This document shows positions 4,531 through 9,419 of a DNA stretch of 9,419 bases, one piece after another. The position numbers were made by a program, and so were the translations under genes. Numbering within the stretch: the first letter of the stretch is position 1; each line of letters opens with the position of its first letter. Source of the stretch: Nostoc sp. CHAB 5834 (GTDB lineage Bacteria; Cyanobacteriota; Cyanobacteriia; Cyanobacteriales; Nostocaceae); NCBI GenBank assembly GCA_020829485.1, contig JAIVFU010000199.1, positions 1-9,419 on the forward strand, in the 5' to 3' direction. A model generated the notes under the pieces. It worked only from the letters and a program-made list of their open reading frames with translations. It searched no databases and was not told where the DNA came from.

Positions 4531-5847
4531 ATGAATTACTTAGAATTTGAGCAGAAATGGAAAAAACTAGAGCAGAAGCCTAGCCAAATAAATGTTGTGC
4601 TGGATATGTTAAAAGGGTTGTCTGATACAGAGATTGCTGAAAATAGAGGTATTACGGATGCAACTGTACGCAAGCATATTTCGACAACCTGCAAAGCCTT
4701 TGGTGTAAAAAACCGCCGTAAACTGATTTCCCTATGTGACACGTACAAGCGAGAGCTAGTCATAGGTAATAATACAATCAACCAAACCAAGCACATGATG
4801 CAGCCGCTAACGGGGCGTGTACCGCTAGATTCGCCACTATACCTAGAACGGGCAGCAGATGAAAAGTGCAGGCAATATCTGCAAGCAGCTCAGAGCAGGG
4901 AAGAATCTTTACCCTTGATTCGGATCAGAGCATCCAAAGGTATGGGCAAGTCTTCACTGTTGGTGCGGCTTTGTCAATTTTTAGAGAGACAGCAAAAGCA
5001 GGCAATTGGCTTTATTGATCTAGGTAGTATTGATTTATCTGAGTTCGCGGATTTAAACCAGCTTTTATATCAGTTCACTTTTGTGATAGCTCAGAAATTT
5101 AGTAATAAACTCAACAACCATACTCCGCCGGATCTCAAAGATTACTGGCGGAAGGATATTGCATCAGGATTGAACTGCACTAATTATCTCAAAGAACACA
5201 TCTTCTCTAAAATAGAACAGCCGAAAACTCTATTCATTGATGGGATTGACGCTGTTTTAGGTCAAGAAAAAACTCAAAACCCTTTTTTGAATCTACTGAG
5301 AAGTTGGAATGAAAGTGAAATGAAACTTATTAGTGAAGTTTCGATTGTCTGGCCAAGTATCGTGATTGCTTACTCAACAGAGCCATACCCAGAGTACGGC
5401 ATTAAAGGTTCAATCATGCAAAATGTAGGAATAGAGATAGATTTGAAAGAATTTAGTCCAGACGAAACTCTAGAGCTAGCTAAGAGATACGGCTTAGATT
5501 GGAGCTTAAACGAAGTGAATTCACTTAGGCAATTGATTGGTGGCCATCCAGCTTTAATCAATCGCGCATTCTTTGAAATTAGTCAGAGAGATATAACTTT
5601 GGCAGAACTAGAGATGAAAGCTACTTCGCTAACTGGCCCTTTTAGGGATGATTTACTCAAGAAGCTAGACCTACTTGAACCAAATGAGAATTTAAAACAA
5701 TGCTTTAAGAAAATCCTGAGTGGAGAGAGGTGTACTGATGAATTCGCAAGTTTTCAGCTAGAAAAAGCAGGATTAATTAAGGTAGGACAAGACGAAGTAA
5801 GAGTAGCGTGTGAGCTATATAAGAAATATTTTGATTTGCACCTGTAA
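4531..5847 (+). CDS. HTH-AAA-like (AAA_35-type) ATPase, probable regulator
   Basis: This 438-aa protein has a LuxR/GerE-like helix-turn-helix at about residues 18-70 (GLSDTEIAENRGITDATVRK, then HISTTCKAFGV). An AAA-like domain of the AAA_35/STAND kind starts near 94 with TGRVPLDSPLYLERAAD. Walker A is KGMGKSS (136-142), the Walker B strand is TLFIDGIDAV (D237), and the conserved GGHPALINRAF motif is at 337-347, before a C-terminal winged-helix-like segment. The catalytic glutamate after Walker B is Gly238, so ATP may be bound but poorly hydrolysed. No Shine-Dalgarno precedes the ATG. It heads a two-gene unit with the AAA-vWA gene 123 nt downstream. An ATP-switched DNA-binding regulator of the divergent array is my inference; DNA binding is not shown. 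Confidence 0.82.
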   Translation: MNYLEFEQKWKKLEQKPSQINVVLDMLKGLSDTEIAENRGITDATVRKHISTTCKAFGVKNRRKLISLCDTYKRELVIGNNTINQTKHMMQPLTGRVPLDSPLYLERAADEKCRQYLQAAQSREESLPLIRIRASKGMGKSSLLVRLCQFLERQQKQAIGFIDLGSIDLSEFADLNQLLYQFTFVIAQKFSNKLNNHTPPDLKDYWRKDIASGLNCTNYLKEHIFSKIEQPKTLFIDGIDAVLGQEKTQNPFLNLLRSWNESEMKLISEVSIVWPSIVIAYSTEPYPEYGIKGSIMQNVGIEIDLKEFSPDETLELAKRYGLDWSLNEVNSLRQLIGGHPALINRAFFEISQRDITLAELEMKATSLTGPFRDDLLKKLDLLEPNENLKQCFKKILSGERCTDEFASFQLEKAGLIKVGQDEVRVACELYKKYFDLHL

Positions 5848-5864
5848 AATTTTATAGCGGTTCT

Positions 5865-5896
5865 GTATTGTCTAAGGCTACCAATTGGGACAATAC
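5865..5896. promoter_or_regulatory. Perfect 8-bp inverted repeat between the ATPase genes
   Basis: GTATTGTC (5865-5872) and GACAATAC (5889-5896) are exact inverse copies with a 16-nt spacer. There is no T-tract, so an operator dyad or an attenuating hairpin is more likely than a terminator. It lies just upstream of the TATAAT box at 5921 and 75-106 nt before the AAA-vWA ATG. Confidence 0.5.
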
Positions 5897-5917
5897 TAAG
5901 TAAACTGCAACCTAGTG

Positions 5918-5926
5918 CTGTATAAT
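5918..5926 (+). promoter_or_regulatory. Extended -10 promoter element for the AAA-vWA gene
   Basis: TATAAT (5921-5926) is preceded by TGCTG, giving an imperfect extended -10. No good TTGACA box is present 17 nt upstream. A start about 7 nt downstream would leave a leader of about 38 nt before ATG 5971, but only about 5 nt before the alternative TTG 5938, which favours the ATG. Confidence 0.45.
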
Positions 5927-5970
5927 TCTCAAAGCGCTTGTTAGGCAAACGTTTCATCAAAAAGTGGCTG

Positions 5971-7782
5971 ATGGACAGAGCTAATCAGGGAAGTTTTTAC
6001 CAAATAGAAGCAGGTACATTACCTCTGAATGCACCAAGCTATGTAGTACGAAAAGCAGATGAACAACTGCGTCAATTTGCTCTTTCCACACAGGCGACTA
6101 ATCGGGTTTGTTATATTCTGGCTGCCCGACAAATGGGAAAATCTAGCTTAATGGTGCGGATCACCAAGTGTTTAGCTAAGGATGGGGCAGTTGGCGTTAA
6201 GATTTATTTGCAGCAACTAGGCAATGTTGAGTCAGAGAAAGCACTTTGGTTTAACCTTCTGCGCTTGATTTGCCAACAAGTTGTACTTCGGGAAGGAAAC
6301 TTGGTTAGTAAATTGGATGCATTTTGGGATAAAACTCCAGGGGTACAGCCAACGGTAAAATTTGAAGAATTCTTAATTCAAGAAGTCCTGAGCAAAATAG
6401 ATGAAAAAAAACTAATTATTTTTATAGATGAGATTCAAACATTAACTGACTGGAATTTACAAAATAGTTTTATGGGATTTCTTAAAAACCTTTCAGAAAA
6501 CCGCGACCAAGTAGCGCTTCAGAGACTCAATTTTGTTTTAATTGGAGTTGCCAAGCCTTCAGACCTAGTTACCAGTAATAGTTATTCTTTCAATGTGGGC
6601 GATTATATTGAACTAGGTGGGTTGCTGAAAAAAGACTGTCAGCCATTGCTACAAGGATTAAAAACAGTCACAAGCAAACCAGAAGCAGTCCTAGACTTGC
6701 TTTTAGATTGGACAGGCGGCCAACCCTTCCTCACTCAGGTGCTTTGCCACTTAATAGCCAGTGAATCTCAAATTTCTAATAATTATAATTTAAAGGATTA
6801 CATCGAGCGGGTAGTAACCGATAAAATCACCAACAATTGGAAGCTCCAAGATAGACAATCACATCTCCAGGAAATTGAAAACTGGTTTATTAGGGTAAAG
6901 GACAGCCACAAACCTGAAAAATTAAAAGCTCTAAGACTTTATAGAAGAATTCTCAATCAAGATATTGTTAATTTTAATGAGCGAGATCCAGTGCAATGGG
7001 ATTTGCTGATCTCAGGTTTAGTTACTAAAGATAATGGTTATTTAAAAGTTACCAACCGAATTTATGAGAAAGTTTTTACTTTAGATTGGATTAGTAATCA
7101 AGAAAAAAAGCTACAGGAGCATAATATGGTAGACGCCTTAAGCAGTATCTATAACAGAGATGTATTCATACTGATTGACCAAAGTGGTTCAATGACTAAA
7201 CAAGATGCAGCAGACAGCACTTTAAAACGCTGGGATAGCCTCAAGGAAATAGTCATGTCTCACGTAGATATGATACTTGATCAAAAGGATAGTCAACAGG
7301 AAAAAATTTGTGATTCTATATATCTAGATTTATTTAGCAGAAGCAGGTTAAGAAGAGAACCTCATCAAGTGAAAAAAGCTACTCAAGTAGAGAACATTTT
7401 TCTAGAAAATCGACCTGATACATCAACTTTCGTCGTACCAGCACTAAACAGGGCTATTAATTTTTGGTTCGATAGCCGCGCTAAATCAAAAACTCAAGGT
7501 GCTTTCTTTATTATATATACTGATGGTCAATTTGATGATACAAAAGCTTTTGAGACTTTAATACAAGAGACTTGTAAACAAATAGATGATGAGCGAGTAA
7601 TTAAGATTATTGTGGTTGGTATTGGTAAAGATATTGATGTGGAATATTTTCAAAATTTAAATAACAATCTGCAAGGTAATGTAGACAAAAATGGCAATCC
7701 CTGCGATATTTTTGTTTTTGAGTTAGAAACTGTAATGGAAGATATCATTGAGCTTATGGAACGTGAGATAAAGCAGGATTAA
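5971..7782 (+). CDS. AAA_35-type ATPase fused to a von Willebrand A domain
   Basis: This 603-aa protein (ATG 5971) opens with the AAA_35 signature GSFYQIEAGTLPLNAPSYVV and has Walker A ARQMGKSS (52-59, GKS at 56-58). Walker B is IIFIDEIQTL with D153 and E154 intact, and GGQPFLTQ is at 249-256. After a helical linker comes a C-terminal vWA domain (about 397-600) with a full MIDAS: DQSGS (D403, S405, S407), T486 in TSTFVVPAL and D518 in IYTDGQ. It should bind a divalent metal and grip a partner protein under ATPase control. A TTG start at 5938 would add 11 residues, but the -10 box argues against it. It follows the HTH-AAA gene by 123 nt. vWA domains usually sit beside MoxR-type AAA proteins; direct fusion to AAA_35 is unusual to my knowledge. 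Confidence 0.87.
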   Translation: MDRANQGSFYQIEAGTLPLNAPSYVVRKADEQLRQFALSTQATNRVCYILAARQMGKSSLMVRITKCLAKDGAVGVKIYLQQLGNVESEKALWFNLLRLICQQVVLREGNLVSKLDAFWDKTPGVQPTVKFEEFLIQEVLSKIDEKKLIIFIDEIQTLTDWNLQNSFMGFLKNLSENRDQVALQRLNFVLIGVAKPSDLVTSNSYSFNVGDYIELGGLLKKDCQPLLQGLKTVTSKPEAVLDLLLDWTGGQPFLTQVLCHLIASESQISNNYNLKDYIERVVTDKITNNWKLQDRQSHLQEIENWFIRVKDSHKPEKLKALRLYRRILNQDIVNFNERDPVQWDLLISGLVTKDNGYLKVTNRIYEKVFTLDWISNQEKKLQEHNMVDALSSIYNRDVFILIDQSGSMTKQDAADSTLKRWDSLKEIVMSHVDMILDQKDSQQEKICDSIYLDLFSRSRLRREPHQVKKATQVENIFLENRPDTSTFVVPALNRAINFWFDSRAKSKTQGAFFIIYTDGQFDDTKAFETLIQETCKQIDDERVIKIIVVGIGKDIDVEYFQNLNNNLQGNVDKNGNPCDIFVFELETVMEDIIELMEREIKQD

Positions 7783-8116
7783 CATACCTTTAAATATAAT
7801 TTCAAGACTTTCACTAATACTACTTAAGTAAGATTTCGGCTTTGCCGGAGGAATTAGTTTTCATAGGGTTCATTCTTCGCTCATTAATCTTACCAAGATC
7901 GCATAGCTGAATACTAGCCACAACCTCGCAAAACGGTTGGGCGATCGCACCCAGGATTTATTGTATAGTTGCCTTACCAAAAGTGCGCCCTCTAATTGTG
8001 CTAGCCTGGTTGCGATCGCTTCTAGCTTTTGTTCTTTGCTACTCAAGCGTTGAGAGTGCTGCCCTAATTCATTTTCCACAGCCCCCTAGCCATGTAACTG
8101 TGGATCAGATAAAACC
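7783..8116. other. 334-bp convergent intergenic stretch
   Basis: This holds two HIP1 sites (7941-7948, 8012-8019), the weak hairpin at 7835-7849 and a GTAAGAT/ATCTTAC dyad with a long spacer (7828-7834, 7887-7893). On the minus strand a GTG-started 69-codon frame (7870-8079) begins with a coiled-coil-like run (RLSSKEQKLEAIATRLAQLE) but turns into non-protein-like sequence through HIP1 sites. It may contain a degraded gene piece; I do not call it. Confidence 0.5.
7835..7849 (+). terminator. Possible weak terminator after AAA-vWA gene
   Basis: TTCGGC (7835-7840) pairs with GCCGGA (7844-7849), one G-T wobble, over a TTT loop, about 50 nt past the stop. Only a short TTTT follows, 8 nt later. It could equally be a dispersed hairpin. 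Confidence 0.3.
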
Positions 8117-9139
8117 TCAGTTGAGTAACCACTGTAAAATGCTAGCTTTGCTCTCTACCAAGCCTTTATAAACCAGTGATTCCGGTGTCATAGACTGAAT
8201 TGCAGCATAAAGCTTAGACTTTAATACTGAATCTTTTTTAACTACACCACAATCTCTAAAGTAAGTACGAATAGTAAAAAGCGCCGCTTCATACTCTGGT
8301 AGTCCCCAAATAACCTGTCGCTCAATTCGCAGATAAAGCCTGGGATACTGAGAATCAAAGTTTCTACCTTGCCATTGGCTAACTGACACACCAGGCGGTG
8401 GTTCGGGATGGTGGTTAAGGCGGGTGTCGGTACTCAAACCCCAAGCAAAGCGCACCATCGGTTTGTGGGTAATCATTGTATGAGCGATCGCACCTGCACG
8501 TCGATTAATTTTTTCTATACCAGCCACAGGCGCATGGATTTCGGCAAAATCTTTACCAATTTTCTCCTCGGCTGACCAGTGATTGGGATAGCAGAGATGA
8601 ACTGCACTCAGCCAGTTGCTACCATCAGGAGACCGACAGATAATTGTCAGGTCTTCTTGTACCTGTGTTGCAAGTGCATCCAGGGTAGAGGCGTAAGCTG
8701 GAACAACAACTGAACTACCCTCAACTTGCTGTAACTGCAATTCTGCATCTAAATAGAGGGTTTCTTTGGTAAGTTGGCTGTGGAATTTCAGAGTGTTATT
8801 TCTTGACTTTTGGCAATAAAAATGCTGTGGGTGTTCTTGAGTGAGGCGATTAATTATTAAATGAGCGATCGCACCTGCCACAGCTTTAGAATAATTGCAG
8901 GTTTGGTAGTACTTGCTCAACCGTTCCCCACGAGCTAAAAGTTTAGCCTGACGGTAGTAGGCAAAATTATCATCAATTTGAAATACCTGCTGATCAGCCT
9001 GAGTGTTACCAAAGCAGGAACCAAAAGCCATCATCCCCGGCTTGACTTCGTAGCGTCCACTCATCAGAGGAAAGTAGTAAGCCGCACTATTAGAGGCTTC
9101 GACTGTCTTAGCTTCCTGGAAGAAGTTGTCTAAAGACAC
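8117..9139 (-). CDS. DUF3445 protein, heme-dependent oxidative N-demethylase-like
   Basis: This 340-aa cytoplasmic protein carries the DUF3445 signatures in order: WLSAVHLCYPNHWSAEEKIG (176-195), AEIHAPV (199-205), MVRFAWGL (228-235) and RIERQVIWGLP (271-281). The characterised family member is the heme-binding HodA subunit of the dimethylamine oxidative N-demethylase of Pseudomonas, so the likely reaction is heme-dependent oxidation of an N-methyl substrate. No partner subunit genes are visible here, so substrate and complex are open. Length suits the family. The start is doubtful: GTG 9139 is about 26 nt from the nearest Shine-Dalgarno (AGGAG, 9166-9170), and the frame is open back to a TAA at 9161-9163, with only ATA and ATC between. 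Confidence 0.88.
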   Translation of the reverse strand: MSLDNFFQEAKTVEASNSAAYYFPLMSGRYEVKPGMMAFGSCFGNTQADQQVFQIDDNFAYYRQAKLLARGERLSKYYQTCNYSKAVAGAIAHLIINRLTQEHPQHFYCQKSRNNTLKFHSQLTKETLYLDAELQLQQVEGSSVVVPAYASTLDALATQVQEDLTIICRSPDGSNWLSAVHLCYPNHWSAEEKIGKDFAEIHAPVAGIEKINRRAGAIAHTMITHKPMVRFAWGLSTDTRLNHHPEPPPGVSVSQWQGRNFDSQYPRLYLRIERQVIWGLPEYEAALFTIRTYFRDCGVVKKDSVLKSKLYAAIQSMTPESLVYKGLVESKASILQWLLN

Positions 9140-9249
9140 AGATTCTATGATGCTTGTTTTTTATTCTCCTCATATCCAATAGACATCTCCAAAAATAATC
9201 AAACCCTTTGTGTAGCTAGGTTATAGGGTATAAATGCAATCATAGTAAA

Positions 9250-9417
9250 TTAGCTAGTATCTACGACAAAATAAGGTCTTGAGATATTTGCTAATGTATC
9301 ATTTGCTGTAGATTCACTTACTCCAAACTGAATGCCAAGAAGTTGAAATGTGTTCAGATGTCTGAGATAAACCAAGGTTAAAATTATTTGTTCTTTTATA
9401 GATAACTTGGGTTTACG
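9250..9417 (-). pseudogene. IS5-type transposase fragment (N-terminal HTH part)
   Basis: The minus-strand frame enters from the right edge and reads RKPKLSIKEQIILTLVYLRH, then LNTFQLLGIQFGVSESTAND. This is the HTH_Tnp_4 domain that precedes the DDE domain in IS5-group transposases. Family-like sequence stops near 9295, after which 14 unrelated residues lead to TAA at 9250. The catalytic domain is missing, so the element is truncated. The 5' end is outside the window. Confidence 0.75.
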
Positions 9418-9419
9418 CC

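Noticed and set aside
5938..5970. TTG start for the AAA-vWA protein
   Set aside because: It lies only 12 nt after the TATAAT box, has no ribosome site, and adds a basic stretch not typical before the AAA_35 signature; ATG 5971 fits better.
7870..8079. Minus-strand GTG-started frame of 69 codons with a coiled-coil-like start
   Set aside because: The second half runs through HIP1 sites and does not look like a protein; no ribosome site and an in-frame stop just upstream. At most a gene remnant.

Overview
The window looks like a filamentous, Nostoc-type cyanobacterial chromosome. The 8-bp palindrome GCGATCGC (HIP1) occurs about twelve times, Nostoc-style short dispersed GC-rich repeats interrupt the intergenic regions, and the protein families are ones typical of that group. 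Both window edges carry truncated transposase fragments (IS630-type on the left, IS5-type on the right), so this is a rearranged accessory neighbourhood.

Left part (1-2900): a transposase remnant; an internally deleted fossil copy of a K+ channel gene (211-437); a minus-strand DUF433/DUF5615 toxin-antitoxin pair (470-1152) joined by an ATGA overlap; a gene-tail remnant and a dispersed repeat (1275-1453); and the intact two-helix K+ channel with an RCK domain (1615-2631). The fossil and the intact channel gene share about 150 bp of near-identical direct repeat flanking the toxin-antitoxin pair. A hairpin-plus-T-tract terminator lies at 2869-2898.

Middle part (about 3000-7800): this is the most unusual region. 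A minus-strand array of three units spaced 294-297 bp shares a common 5' leader. One unit encodes a 101-aa acidic protein, the middle one is apparently decayed, and the third encodes a 55-aa predicted membrane protein. Divergent from it is a plus-strand pair: an HTH-AAA ATPase whose Walker B glutamate is replaced by glycine, and an AAA ATPase fused to a von Willebrand A domain with a complete MIDAS. Between array and pair lies a set of GTGAA repeats spaced 20-21 bp, two helical turns. A perfect 8+8 inverted repeat and a TATAAT box sit between the two ATPase genes. The whole block lacks HIP1 sites for about 5 kb although they are dense on both sides. I infer a horizontally acquired, self-regulated ATPase/vWA system with small membrane-associated partners. 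It resembles in concept, but not in gene content, the described vWA-MoxR-vMAP conflict systems.

Right part (7783-9419): an intergenic stretch with two HIP1 sites, a minus-strand DUF3445 (heme-dependent oxidative N-demethylase-like) gene, and the truncated IS5-type transposase at the edge.
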